This document shows, piece after piece, positions 20,837 to 33,933 of a DNA stretch of 64,000 nt. Numbering within the stretch: the first letter of the stretch is position 1; each line of letters starts with the position of its first letter. The notes beneath the pieces were generated by a model, which was not told the origin of the DNA, did not search any database, and saw nothing but the letters and a program-made list of their open reading frames with translations. Made by a program: the position numbers and the translations under genes. This DNA is from Scilla litardierei (taxonomy: Eukaryota > Streptophyta > Magnoliopsida > Asparagales > Asparagaceae): assembly GCA_030789695.1 (NCBI GenBank), contig JAULAV010008626.1, forward strand, positions 124,001 to 188,000, read 5' to 3'.

Positions 20837-22534
20837 TCGGAGTTATTCGTGATGGTATGAAGTTGTTGTGTGTTAGTAGTTATAGATTTTTGCGAGGATA
20901 GCTATACTATACTAGGGATGCCTGTGTATATAAGAGTTAGCGTTGAAATATCTAAGTTGTGTATGTAGTAAGAGATACTTATAATGGTTGAAATAAAATG
21001 ATTGGTAAAGCTATGTGTATGTTAGTAGTGATAATAATAAGAGTACGTATGGTTAAGAGAGTAGGCTTATTGAGTGACCTACATACTAGTACGAGTGAGT
21101 ATGTGCTCGTAGGTAGATATATATGGTGCTTATATGTAAGTAGTTATGTTTTGTTGCCTGAGTATATAAGTGTTATGCATATGGTAGTAGGATTATAATT
21201 TTGATTGGTAATGCTTGCTTTTCGGGATGTCGCATGCGTGCATGCCGTGAGGTATACACGACTATTGCACATCTTAATTATGTACGTATGGATGTGTTAG
21301 TATACTAATTATAGGTAGTAGGCTATGGTATGAATATATGTGTTACATGTGTGTGACTATACGATGAATACGTATGCATGTATTAGGGAGTGTATTATAA
21401 TTATACGTGTGCTGATGTCTGTATTATTATTATTATGGTATATAGAGTGATTGAACTATGTAAGTACTACCTGACTAAATATTAAGTGTGACTGACTTAT
21501 GGAATGCATATGATTGTATTGGTAGATATATATATATAAATATTGGAGTGATATTGGTATAGGTATGAATGCCGTGTTACGTATATAGAATATTCTGATG
21601 TGTGTATTGAGTCTCACTCAAGCTTGAGTGGGTATACTCTAAGTATATTGAATGTATGTTTGTAGTTTGAACATAGCAATGCTTGATGTATGTATAGTGA
21701 TAGAAATGTTTGTGCCTGGTTGAGTTACGCACATGACTGTGGGTCGCTACACCAGTATATAGCTATAGGTGTTGGTCTTGTGGTATAGTTATTTACTAAG
21801 GACTTGCTTGTGTGCTAGCTAAACTAGGTGCATGAATGTGCTAGTAATATAATGGTATGATTGGTATGCGTAAATGAAATGTTAGCGTGTATGGGTGTGC
21901 ACCATGCACGGGTAAGTATGTGCTTAGTTATAGGAATCAATGACTATGATATATGTGGCGTGTCGTAAATACAGTTATAGGACCGTACGTGATGTGAATA
22001 TATGGTGAACTATTTGCATGTATTTGAATGACTATGTATTGTGAACTATAGCAGTGGTGAATATGTATATTAGATATAGTGAACTTGATCCAATAATGGT
22101 ATGGTGTGACTACATGTGTGGATGTGTTTGGTGTTGGATGAATACTAGGGATTATTAGAGGGTAGTATACCCTTGATGTCTGTGCATAGGTAGCTACATA
22201 TAGGTAGAGCAATGATTGTATTGGCTAAGTGTGAGACTATCCTTATGTGAGTATCTGAACTATTGTTTTATACTAGGTAGTAGTTATATAAGGGATGTAT
22301 GTTATATATATATGATTGAAATACATGTATAAGTTTGACTGACTATAATAAGTATATGTATATGACGTACGTGAATGTATATATATATGTGTTGGTAGTG
22401 TTAATGTTTGACTACCTAGTGCGTATATGAGCACTTGTAATGACTATACCTGGTTTGAAATATAATGTGACATGATTGGGGTAGTATTTAGAGCGACTAG
22501 ATATATTAGAAAGTCCGAGGACGGACTTTATTCT

Positions 22535-22547
22535 AAGGTGGGGAGGA
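22535..22547 (+). other. E1 polypurine tract
   Basis: aaggtggggagga immediately before the right LTR. Just upstream is gtccgaggacggac, an inverted repeat also present in E4 and matched in E2 by the cctcggaat context. Confidence 0.85.
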
Positions 22548-25484
22548 TGTAACGACCACTTTTCGTGGTACGTTGTTCGTGCACGTGCTTTTGACCGTGC
22601 ACGTGTTTGTTTTAGACCTTGCTTGTTTGTGAACACTTTCGTGTGATATGCCGTTGTGAACGTCTCTGAGAGTATTAAATAGTGGCACTATTTTGGAACG
22701 ACGTTTCTCGAGTCGTTTTCCCACAATTTAAACTTACTCGATGAGACGTGACGATTCTCACTCTTGACGGGAGACGTTTCTATTTTTAGTTTCGTCGTCC
22801 GACGTCGAATTTGAGATCCGTCTTCTTAGTTAGCTCACATTCGTCATCACGATCACCCTGATATTTATTTTATAATTTTTGGAGTTCATTTGACCACTTT
22901 AATATTTTTAACAAGTTTTATATTATTTTTAATAATTAATTTATAAATTATTTTCGGCCAAATAAAATTTATTTGAGTTTTAAACGTTTTAAAGAATTTT
23001 TGAGCCAATTTCCAGCTCATTTGGACCGGGTCAAACCCTTGGGTGAGTTGGAGTAGTTAAATTTCAAATTTTAAATCTTTTTAAACTTCTAATCCTATTA
23101 GATTTAGCCCTAGACCAAGTCAACCCATCTACACTATATAAGCAACCCCTAGCAAGACCTATTTTCGCAAGAAATTAGCCCTAGCCTCTTCCAAACTCAA
23201 ATTGGACGTTGCGACGATTCGTCGCAACGTTGCGACAAGCATTGGCCGCACCGACCGAGAGAACAGGCTCCGTTCCCCCGCTCTGACCGGTCGCCCGCTC
23301 CGCATCCTAGCTGCTCCGCATCGCTGCAGCAGCCGCCGCCCCGTTCCCGCGCTCTGACCGAGGATTCCTCTCGGTCAGACCGAGAGCATCGCCCGCTTCC
23401 GTTCCGCACAACCGCTCGCACCCAACCCCGCTTCGTCCCCCGCTCAGCGCCGTGTCTGACCGAGGCGCATCCCCGCACCGACCGCAGCTTCGCAACGTTG
23501 CAACCTTTGCAACGTTGCAGCACCCCGCTCCCCGCATCCAAGCGCCCCGACCGGGACATTGCCCCGCACCGACCGAGAGCCCCGACCCCGCACCGACCCG
23601 CTGCGATGCACAAGCCCGTTCCCCCGCACCGACCGAGCCGTTCCCCCGCATTTGGCTGAGTACGACCGATGGCCATACGTCGCAACCCCGCACCCGTCGA
23701 ATCGCTTGCCACCGTGGGCCCCCCAAGTTCTCCAGAGTTATTGTGGGTCCCCCAAAGGTCCCTAGGACTACTGTGGGCCCCACCTAGGTGCGTTCTCTTC
23801 GACGACTTGCCGCGTACGACGTCGTCGCACGTCGTAGCCCGTCGTCGCACGTGCGAGCTTTGGAATCTGGAATCGTCGCCCCGGTTGATTGCTCTGAAAT
23901 TTCCAGTGAGGAATCTAATTGGAATCTGGACTTGGAGCGCGATCTTTTATTCCAACCCCCGGCATCGCTACCCGACGCCGGTGTAGCTTTCGCGTCGTGT
24001 TGAGGTAACGCTTTGCACCCCTAGGACCCCCAACCCAATTGCATGCTAATCAAGACTAAAACCAGTATTTTTAAAGTATTTTAAATGTTTTAAATTCACT
24101 AATCAAGATTAATAATATGGAATTTAGGCCGGTGGACTTGTGCACGTAGGATAATTGTGATTTTGGACTCATTGGACGGTGTGCTCAGACGTCGTGCTTG
24201 CAGGCAAGTGAAACTTGCCAACTCTTGTGTAGGGCCATGTTTTTAGGCCACTTCCTTGTTCCTAGCGTAAAAGAGACTAGTCAGTGAAATGATAGCTGGC
24301 TAGACGCCTACTTGATCTAGTTTGACAACGAAACTAGATCCGTCACCTAATTGATCTAGCTTGACAACGAAGCTAGATCCAACTCTTTAAACTTGTTGTT
24401 CATGCATACTAAACTGTCACGTTTACTTTCCTTATCTGTACGCACTTTTAACTGTCATGCATCGCATCTTACATGTCATCCCAGTTGATTGTTGCATTCG
24501 TAGCACACGCTACAAAACTTGTACTCCTTGAAAACTACTTCCGGGGGAAACGGGCCTCATGTGTTGGTCAAAAGCCAATGCCCGGGTTCCCTGGACTGGC
24601 TAGGTGCACCCCTACGCCATACTTGTTTAAACACTTCCTGGCTCGTGGTCCAGAAGCGGGCCTCATGTGTTGGCTAAAAACCAATGCCCGATACACGTGG
24701 AGGGGTAGGGATAAACGATCACTTGAGCTAGGAGCTGGCCGTGCAGCCACTCTAGCCAAAAGGCGGAATCCATGTGCATGAGGTGCTTACTTTTCTTGTC
24801 TTGTACTTGTCTTGTGAATGATTCATGCAATACTTGTCATCCATGCCATGTTTAAATACCATGCTCGTACTTTACTTTACTTTACCTTACCTGTTGAACT
24901 CATTACTTTAACTGCCATGTCATTGCATCATGCTAGAACTGCTAGGTTGCTTTACTTTTACCTACCTTCAGTTTCCTTGCACAAGTCTCTTGTAGACTTG
25001 CTGACATGTGCCCCTTGCTCTTTTGGGTGTCACATGTTAGACCCTGAGCCAGAGACCGTTGCTGAGTACGTGGTGTTTTGCTGACGCTGAGTCTGAGTCC
25101 ATGATTGCCAGGAGGATTTTGGTGGACACCGGTGACCATTCTTTGAGTCTTTGTTGAGCTTTATTTTGTTTTAGGCCTTTTGTTAGTTATTGGTGCGTAG
25201 CACCGTCGTTTGTACTTTGTACTTTTGTTGGCCATGTTTGGGCCTTTAGTCTCTTTTTCCTTTTAGTCTGGTGGCTTTTCTGCGATGTTGGAATTTATAT
25301 TTATGGATATTCTGAGATTATTCTTTTGTCTCATTTCATTATTATTATCTTGTTTCGCTCGCGTTGCAAGGACCTGCAGTTTTAAATTTGATTGACGCTT
25401 ATCGGACTTGCAGCTTTGCAGCTTCAAGTCTGAGCGGACCTTCTCACGCTTCGCCTCCATATTTTTGGGAAGCGGGGCGTGACA
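22548..25484 (+). repeat. E1 3' LTR
   Basis: Full-length partner of the left LTR, also 2937 bp after balanced 1-bp indels. TATA box 23135-23142 and hairpins 24314-24340 and 24353-24379. A minus-strand copia frame runs into its right end, an insertion artefact. Confidence 0.93.
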
Positions 25485-25489
25485 TTTCA
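25485..25489. repeat. E1 target-site duplication, right
   Basis: tttca, identical to 15947-15951. Confidence 0.92.
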
Positions 25490-26487
25490 TAATCCTCTTT
25501 ACAGCTTCCCAATGAGCTAGACCAGGATTACTTTGATATGTACTAACCAGACTAACTGGGTTCGCCAAGTCGGGTCTAGTACACATCTTTTCATACATCA
25601 AACTTCCAATGGCCTGAGCATATGGAACATTCAGCCGAATTTGTCCCTCTCCAGGACAGTGTTCTTTACTTAACGACTTCCCCATAACCAATAGTGTAGC
25701 GGTCGGATTGGAATTGTACATTCCAAATATTTTCAATATTGTATGCAAATACTTTTCTTGGTTTAAATTTAACATTCTAGACTTCCGATCTCTAAGGATC
25801 TGTATTTCAAGAACATAGGATGCGTCACCCGTGTTCTTCATCTCAAATTCACTACAAATTGCTGATTTAATTCTATTCAACACTTCAATGTCATTTCCAG
25901 CGAGCAAAATATCATCCACATACAAGGATAATATCGTAAAACTGCTCCCACTTTTCAAGACATACACACAGTTATCCAATTTGTTTGCAACGAAACCAAG
26001 TTGGATAATAGTGTTGTGAAATTTGAGATACCACTATCTAGATGATTGTTTTAAACCATACAAAGATTTATTCAATTTATAAACTTTTTCTTCTTGTCCC
26101 TCAACCTGAAATCCCGTAGGTTGATCATATATAACTTCCTTCAACTCTCCGTTGAGGAATGCAGTCTTGACATCCATTTGGTAGTGTTCCAAGTCAAGAT
26201 GCACACCAATCGCTAAGATTATCCTTATGGATGCAAACTTAGCCACCGGAGAATAAGTCTCCTGATAATCAATCCCTGCTTCCTGAGTAAATCCCTTTGC
26301 AACTAACCGGGCCTTGAATGTATCAAGAGACCCATCAACACGATATTTCTTCTTTAACACCCACTTGCATCCTATGGACTTCCTCTCTTCTGGTAAGTCA
26401 CTTAGCTCACATACATTGTTTCTCTCAATTGAGTCTAGCTCCATTTTCATGGCCTCAAGCAATTGATCTGACTCAGATGATTTCATT
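25485..26487 (-). pseudogene. Copia pol (reverse transcriptase), copy 1, part 2
   Basis: Continues the copia polyprotein upstream of E1. Visible are GCKWVLKKKYRVDGSLDTFK, ARLVAKGFTQEAGIDYQETY, DVKTAFLNGELKEVIY, KLNKSLYGLKQSSR, the catalytic LYVDDILLAG motif and the later TRPDLANPVSLVSTYQSNP linker. The frame is interrupted near 26034-26040, in the R-to-W region. Nothing upstream of the RT N-terminus remains: integrase, protease, gag and 5' LTR are absent, and at 26487 the coding sequence joins satellite. Confidence 0.9.
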
Positions 26488-29400
26488 GCCCCGAGCTCAG
26501 AAAATAGCCCCGAGCTAAGAAAAATACGCAAAAAATTTCGTTAGAACAGAGAGATCGCCATCTTCAACTGAAAAATAAGCTAAAACAAAAATTGGCTATA
26601 AAAATCATATCATTTAACATAAAGATCCGTATCTGCCAGAAAATGTAGAAAATTGTTCGGGGCTCAGAAAAATCCGCAAAAATGTCCGTTAGAACCGGAG
26701 ATCGCCGTCTTTAACGAAAAAAAATTAAGAGAAGACAAAATTAGTCCCAAAAATCATATCATTTAATAAAAAGATACATATCACATCATTTAATAAAAAG
26801 ATACATATCTTCCAGAAAATAGGCCCGAGCTAAAAAATCCGAAAAAATGTCTGTTGGAACCAGGAGATCGCCATCTTTAATAAAAAAATAAGAGAGGACA
26901 AAATTAGGCTACAAAAATCAAATCATTGAATAAAAAGATTTATATCTACAATAAAATGTAGAAAATAGCCCCAACGTCAGAAAAATCCACAAAAATGTCT
27001 TTTGGAACCGGGAGATCGCCATATTCAACTGAAAAATAAAAGCAGACAAACTTAGGCTATATAAATCATATCATTTAATAAAAAGATAAATATTTTCCAT
27101 AAAATTTAGAAAATAGCCCCGAGATCAAAAAACCCGCAAAAAAATCCGTTGGAAACATGATATCACCATATGCAACTGAAAAATAAGAGAAGACAAACTT
27201 AGTTTATAAAATCATATCATTTAATAAAATGAACCACTTCTTCAATAAACAGTAGAAAATATCACGAGCTCAGAAAAATCTGCAAAAATGTCTGTCAGAA
27301 CCGGGAGTTCGCCATCTTCAAATAAAAAAAATAAGAGAAGCCAAAATTAGGCTAAAAATCATATCATTTCATAAAAAGATCCGTAACCACCAGAAAATGT
27401 AGAAAAATAGTTCCGAGCTAAGAAAATCTGCAAAAAATGTCCGTTGGAACCAGGAGATCGACATGTACAACTGAAAAATAAGAGAAGATAAAATTAGGCT
27501 ACAAAAATCATTTCATTTAATAAAAAATTCATATCTTCAATAAAATGTAAAAAATTGCCCTGAGCTCAGAAAAATCCGCAAAAATGTCCATCAAGAGATC
27601 GTCATCTTCAACTGAAAAATAAGAGAATACAAAATTGGGCCATAAAAACCATATCTTTTGATATAATATCCATATCTTCAATAAAATGTAGAAAATTGCT
27701 CGGAACACAAAAAATCCGCAAAAATGTCAGTTGGAACCGGGAGATCGCCATTTTCAAGTTAATAAGAGAAGACAAAATTTGACCTTAAAATCATATCATT
27801 TAAAATAACGATCCATATTTTCCCGAAAATGTCGAAAATAGCCCGTAGCTAGAAAAATAACGGAAAAATATCCGTTGGAATCGGGAGATGGTCTTTTGTA
27901 ATATGAAAATAAGAGAAGACAAAATAAAGCCAAAAAATCATATCATTTAATAAAACGATCTATATCTTCCAGAAAATGTGGAAATTAGACTGGAGCTGAG
28001 AAAAATCCACAAAAATGTATGTTGAAATCGGGAGATTGCCAACTTCAACTGAAAAATTAGAGAAGACAAAACTAGCCCAAAAAATCATATCATTTAATAA
28101 AAAGATCTATCTTTCAGAAAATGCAGAAAGTAACCACGAGCTCAGAAAAATCCATAAAAAATGTCCGATGGAACCGGGAGATCGCCATCTTCAACTTAAA
28201 AATAAGAGACGGTAGAATTAGGCTATAAAAATCATTTCATTTCATATAAAGATTCATATCTTACAGAAAATTTAGAAAATGGCCTGTAGTTTAGGAAACT
28301 CATCAAAAGTGTCCGTTGAAACAGAGATATCGTAGTCTTCAACTGAAAAATAAGAGAAGACAAAATTAGGCCAAAAAATCATATCATTTAATCAAAAGAT
28401 CCATATCTTTTAGAAAATGTTGATAAAATCCGCAAAAATGTCGGTTAGAACCAGGAGATCGCGATCTTCAACTAAAAAAACAAGAGAAGCCAAACTGATG
28501 TTATAAAAATCATATCATTTAATGAAAAGATCCATTTCTTAAATAAAATGTAGAAAATAGCTCCGAGCTCAAAAAATCCACAAAAATGTCTGTTGGAACC
28601 TGGAGATTGCTATGTTCAACTAAAAAATAAGAAAAGATAAAATTTTGCAAAAAATCATATCATTTAATAAAAAGATCAATGTCTTTTAGAAAATGTAGAA
28701 AATAATCTCACGGTCAGAAAATCTCAAAAAAATTCCTAAAAATGTCTGTTGGAACCGGGAGATTGCCATCTTCAACAGAAAAAATAAAAGAAGACAAAAT
28801 TAGGCTATAAAAATCATTAGATTTAATAAAAAGATTCATATCTTACAGAAAATGTAGAAATTATCGCGTAGCTTAGAAAAATCCTGCAAAAATGTCCGTT
28901 GAAACTGGTAAATCGCCATCTTCAACGAAACAATAAGAGAAGACCAAATGAGGCCAAAATATATCTTTTAATAAAAAGATCCATATCTTCAAGAAAATGT
29001 AGAAAAATAGCCCTGAGCTCAGAACAATCCGTAAAAATATCTGTTGGAATCGAAAGATCGTCATCTTCAACTGAAAAATAAGAGAAGACAAAATTAGACT
29101 ACAAAAAGCATTGCATTTGTTAAAAATATCCATATATTTAATAAAATGAAGAAAATAACACCGAGCTCAGAAAAATCAGCAAAAATTTCCGTTGTAACCA
29201 GGAGATTGCCATCTTAAAATGCAAAATAAGTGAAGACAAAATTAGGGTATAAAAATACTTTCATTTAATATTAAGATAATATCTTACAGAAAATTTAAAA
29301 AATTTCCTTAGATCAGAAAAATCCATGAAAATGTCCATTGGAACCATGAGATCGCCATCTTCATCCGAAAAATAAGAGAAGGCAAAATTAGGCCAAAAAT

Positions 29401-30363
29401 CATATCGTTTAATAAAAAGAAACATATCTGCCAGAAAATGTAGGAAATCGCCCCGAGGTCAAAAAATATCCGCAAAAATATCCTTTGAAATAGGGAGATC
29501 ATCATCTTCAACTGAAAAATAAGGGAAGACAAACTTAGGCTATAAAAATCATATCATTTAATAAAAAGATTCATATCTTCCAAAAAATGTAGAAAATAGC
29601 CCGGAGCTTAGAAAAATCCGTAAAAATGTCTATTAGAACCGGGAGATCCCCATCTTCAATGAAAAAACAAATGAAGGCAAAATTAGGCAAAAATATTATA
29701 TCATTTAATAAAAATCTTTATCTTACAAAAAATGTAGTAAAATATCCACAAGTTCAAAAAAATCCGTGAAAATGTCTGTTGGAACCGGCAGATCACCATA
29801 CTTAACTGAAAAATAAGAGAAGACAAATTTACGTTAGAAAAATCATATTATTTAATAAAAATATCCACATCTTCAGTAAAATATAGAAAATAAACCCAAG
29901 CGAATAAAAATCCGCAGAAATATCCATTGGAACCAGAAGATCGCCATCTTTAACAAAAAATAAGGGACGAGAAAATTAGGGCAAAAAATTATAACATTTA
30001 ATAAAAAGATCTATATCATTTAGAAAATGAAGAAAATAGCCCAGATTTAAGAGAAATCTGCAAAAATTTCTGTTGGATCCGGAAGATTGCCATCTTTAAC
30101 TGACAAATAGTAGAAGACAAAGTTAAGCTACTAAAATTATATCATTTAACATAGAGATCCAAATCTTATAGAGAATGTAGGAAATTACCCAGAGCTCAGA
30201 AAAATTCGCAAAAAGGTCCGTTGGAACCAGGAGATCGCCATACTCAATGAAAAAAATAAGAGAAAAAAATTATGCAATAAAAATCATATTATTTAATAAC
30301 AAGATAAATATCTTAAATAAACTGTAGAAAAATAGCCCCGAGATTAGAAAAATAATCAAAAAA

Positions 30364-30380
30364 GTTCGTTGGAATCGGGA
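30364..30380 (+). other. CENP-B-box-like motif with full core match
   Basis: GTTCGTTGGAATCGGGA fits the core NTTCGNNNNANNCGGGN at all nine fixed positions. Most monomers carry the near form GTCCGTTGGAACCGGGA, for example at 1218-1234, 1657-1673, 3302-3318 and 62036-62052, with eight of nine core positions. Binding by any protein is not shown. Confidence 0.7.
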
Positions 30381-33300
30381 GATCGCCATCTACAACTTAA
30401 AAATATATGAGAACACAAAATTAGGCCAGCAATGTTATAATTTAATAAAAAGATCTGTATCTTTCCCAAAATATAGGAAAATAGCACCGAGCTCAGAAAA
30501 ATACGCAATAATGTCTGTTGGAACCGGGAGATCACCATCTTCAACAGAAAAAAAGAGAAGACAAAATTTGGCTATAAAAATCTTATCATTTAATATAAAG
30601 ATTCATATCTTACAAAAAATGTAGAAAATAGGCCGTAGCTCAGAAAAATCTGCAAAAATGTCTGTTGGAACCCGGAGTTTGCCATCTTCAACGGAAAAAA
30701 AATAAGAGAAGACAAAATTAGGACATAAAAATCATAGCATTTAATATAAAACTTCATATGTTATAGAAAATGTAGAAAATAGACCGGAGTTTTAAAAATC
30801 TGCAAAAATTTATGTTCGAACTGGGAGATCGATATTTTGAAGTAAAACAATAAGAGAAGACAAAATTAGGTGAAAAAAATCATATCATTTACAAAAAGAT
30901 ACATATCTTCAATAAACTGTAAAAATTCTCGTGCTTAGAAAAATTCGCAAAAATGTCCGTTTGAACCAGGAGATCGCCATCTTCAACAAAAAAAGCGAAG
31001 ACAAAATAAGGCCAAAAAATCATATGATTTAATTAAATGATCCATATCTTTTAGGAAATGTAGAAAATCGCCCAGATCTCAGTAAAATACGCAAAAATTT
31101 CTACTGGAAACGGAAGATCGTCATCTTCAATTAAAAAATAAAAGACAAAAGTAGGCTATAAAAATTATATCATTTAATATAAAGATCAATTTCTTACAGA
31201 AAATATAGAAAATAAGACAAGACAGACTTAGCCTATAAAAATCATATCATTTAATAAAAAGAGCCATATGTTTCATAAATGTAGAAAATAGTCTGAAGCA
31301 TAGAAAATTCTGCAAAAATGTCCATTGGAACTGGAAGATCGCCATCTTCAACTGAAAAATAAGAGAAGACAAAATTACGCCAAAAATCACATCATTTAAT
31401 AAAAAGATTCATATCTTTCATAAAATATAGAAAATAGCTCGGAGCTGCGAAAAATCCGCAAAACTGTCTGTTGGAACCGGGAGATCGACATCTTCAACTG
31501 AAAAAAGAGAAGACAGCATTAGGCCAAAAAATAATATCATTTAATAAAAAATACATATCTTACATAAAATGTAGAAAAATAGTCCCAAGCAAAGAAAAGT
31601 CTGCAAAAATATCCGTTGGAACCAGTAGATCACCATCTTCACCTGAAAATATAAGAGAAGAAAAATGTAGGCAATAAAAATCATCTCATTTAATAAAAGA
31701 TATATATCTTCCATAAAATGTAAAAAATAGCACCTAGCACAGAAAAATCCGCTAAAATATCTGTTGGAACCAAGAGATCGCCATCTTTAACTTAAAAATA
31801 AGAGAAGGCAAAATTAGGCCAAAAATCAAATTATTTAATAAAAAATCCATATCTTCCAGAAAAATAAGAAAATAGCCCAGAGGTCAGAATAATCCGAAAA
31901 AATGTCCGTTGAAATCGAGAGATCGACATCTTCAGCTGAAAAATAAGAGAAGACAAAATTTGACCAAAAATCATATCATTTAATAAAAAGATCCATAACT
32001 TTCCGAAAATTTAGAAAAATAGCCCCGAGCTCAGGAAAATCCGCAAAAATGGCTATTGGAATTGTGAGATTGCCATCTTTAGCTAAAAATAAGAGAAGAC
32101 AAAATTATGCTGTGAAAATCATATCATTTAATATAAAGATCCATATCTTATAGATAATGTAGAAAATAGCACAGAGCACAAAAAATCCGTACAAATGTAA
32201 ATTGGAACGGGGAGATCGCCATTTTGAAATATCCATATCTTACAGAAAAAGTAGAAAAATAGTCCCAAGCTAAGAAAAATCTGCAAAAATGTATGCTGGA
32301 ACGAGTAGATCGACATATTCAACTGAAAAAATAAGAGAAGACAAATGTAGGTTATAAAAATCATATGATTTACTAAAAAGATCCTTATCTTTCATAAAAT
32401 ATAGAAAATAGCACCGATCTCATAAAAATCTGCAAAAATGTATGTTGGAACAAGGAGATCGCCATCTTTAATTGAAAAATAAGAGAAGAAAAAATTAGGC
32501 CAAAAATCATATCGTTTAATAAAAAGATACATATATTCAAGAAAATTTATGAAATAGTCTCGAGGTCAGATAATAGGCAAAAATGTCCGTTGGAACTGGG
32601 AGATCGCCATCATCAATTGAAAAATAAGAGAAGACAAAATTAGACCATAAAAATCATATCATTTAATATAAAGATCCATATCTTTCCAAACATGTAGAAA
32701 ATAGCCTAGAGAGCAGAAAAATCCGTAAAACAATACGTTGGAACCACGGATGAACATATTCAACTAACAAATAAGAGAAGACAAATGTAGGCTATAAAAA
32801 TCATATCGTTTAACAAAAATTTTGATATCTTCCTTTAAATGTACAAAATAGCACCGAGCCAAAAATTTCCGCAAAAATGCTCGTTGGGACCAGGAGATTG
32901 CCATCTTCAACAAAAAATAAGAGAAGACAAAATTAGGCTAAAAATCATATCATTTAATATAAAGATTCATATTTTACAAAAAATGTAGAAAATATCCGGG
33001 ATCTCAAAAAAAAACGCAAAAATATTCGTTGGAACTAAGAGATCGTTATCTTCATCAAAAAATAGGGAAGACAAAATTAGGTCAAAAATCATATTATTTC
33101 ATAAAAAGATCTATATCTTTCAGAAAATGTCGAAGCACAGGCTCAAACTAAGAAAAATCCACAAAAATGTCCATTGGAACCGGGAGATCGCCATCTTCAA
33201 TTGAAAAAAATAAGAGAAGACAAACATAGGCTATTAAAATGTAGAAAATAACATTGGGCTTATAAAAATCTGCAAAAATATCCATTGAAAAAGGAAGATC

Positions 33301-33928
33301 GCCATCTTCAACTAAAAAATAAGAGAAGAAAATATTAGGCCAAAAATTATATCATTTAATAAAAGATCCATATCTTCCAGAAAATTTAGAAAATAGTCAC
33401 GAGGTCAGAATAATACGCAAAATGTCGTTAAAATGGGAGATCAATATCTTCAACTGAAAAATAAAAGAAGACAAAATTAGGCCAAAAAATCATATCATTT
33501 AATAAAAAGATCCATAAATTCTCGAAAATGTACAAAAATAGCCTCGAACTCGGAAAAATCCGCAAAAAATTCCCGTGGAACCGGGAGATCGCTATCTTCA
33601 ACTAAAAAATAAGAGATGACAAAATTAGGTTATAAAAATCATATCATTTAATATAAAGATTCATATTATTCAAAAATATAGAAAATAGACCGGAGCTCAA
33701 AAAAATCCGCACAAATATCCATTGGAACAGGGAGATCGCCATCTTCAAATTAAAAAAAAGAGAAGAAAAAATTAGGCACAAAAGTCATATCATTTCATTA
33801 AAACATACATATCTACCAGAAAATGTAGAAAAATAGTCTTTAACTAAGAAAAATCTGCGAAAATGTCCGTTGAAACCGGGAGATCACCATCTTCAACTGA
33901 AAAAATAATAAGAGAATATAAACGTAGG

Positions 33929-33933
33929 CTATT
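33929..33933. repeat. Possible E4 target-site duplication, left
   Basis: ctatt, in the satellite context taggctat. The partner copy is missing because the 5' LTR of E4 is absent. Confidence 0.35.

Larger units (their letters stand above)
18889..22547 (+). other. E1 interior: leader and non-coding DNA
   Basis: 18889-19020 is homologous to the untranslated leader of E2 (54806-54939, reversed). From 19020 to about 20740 the sequence is T-rich without gene signals. 20840-22500 is a low-complexity TG/TA-rich tract (gtatgt, tatatg) of the same character as the E4 interior at 43500-44320. Short ORFs here (18556-22212) resemble nothing known. Confidence 0.8.
15952..25484 (+). mobile_element. E1: 9.5 kb non-autonomous gypsy element (LARD-type)
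   Basis: Two LTRs of equal length (2937 bp) begin TGTAACGACC and end GGGGCGTGACA, flanked by a perfect 5-bp duplication tttca. The 3.66-kb interior has a primer-site region, a 5' leader and a polypurine tract but no gag, pol or other domain in any frame. LTR termini, about 130 bp of leader and an LTR hairpin are shared with E2, so E1 belongs to the same Tekay-like family and must use proteins from a relative. I count about 25-30 differences between the two LTRs, near 1%, which implies a recent insertion. It sits inside the copia RNase H gene. Confidence 0.93.
26487..33933. repeat. Satellite array block S2
   Basis: About 51 monomers, the longest uninterrupted block. 26640-27250 is colinear with 63380-64000, 28790-31690 with 4300-7112, and 32137-32600 with 60870-61380. 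One monomer near 26760-26815 carries an internal 27-bp duplication that recurs at 44580-44635. No inverted patch was seen in this block. It ends aggctatt at 33933, where the E4 LTR begins. Confidence 0.93.

Noticed and set aside
12192..26487. Helitron capture as the carrier of the chimeric segment
   Set aside because: Neither edge shows the 5' TC and 3' CTRR with a terminal hairpin inserted between A and T; satellite and LTR flanks differ. Not excluded in a wider search.
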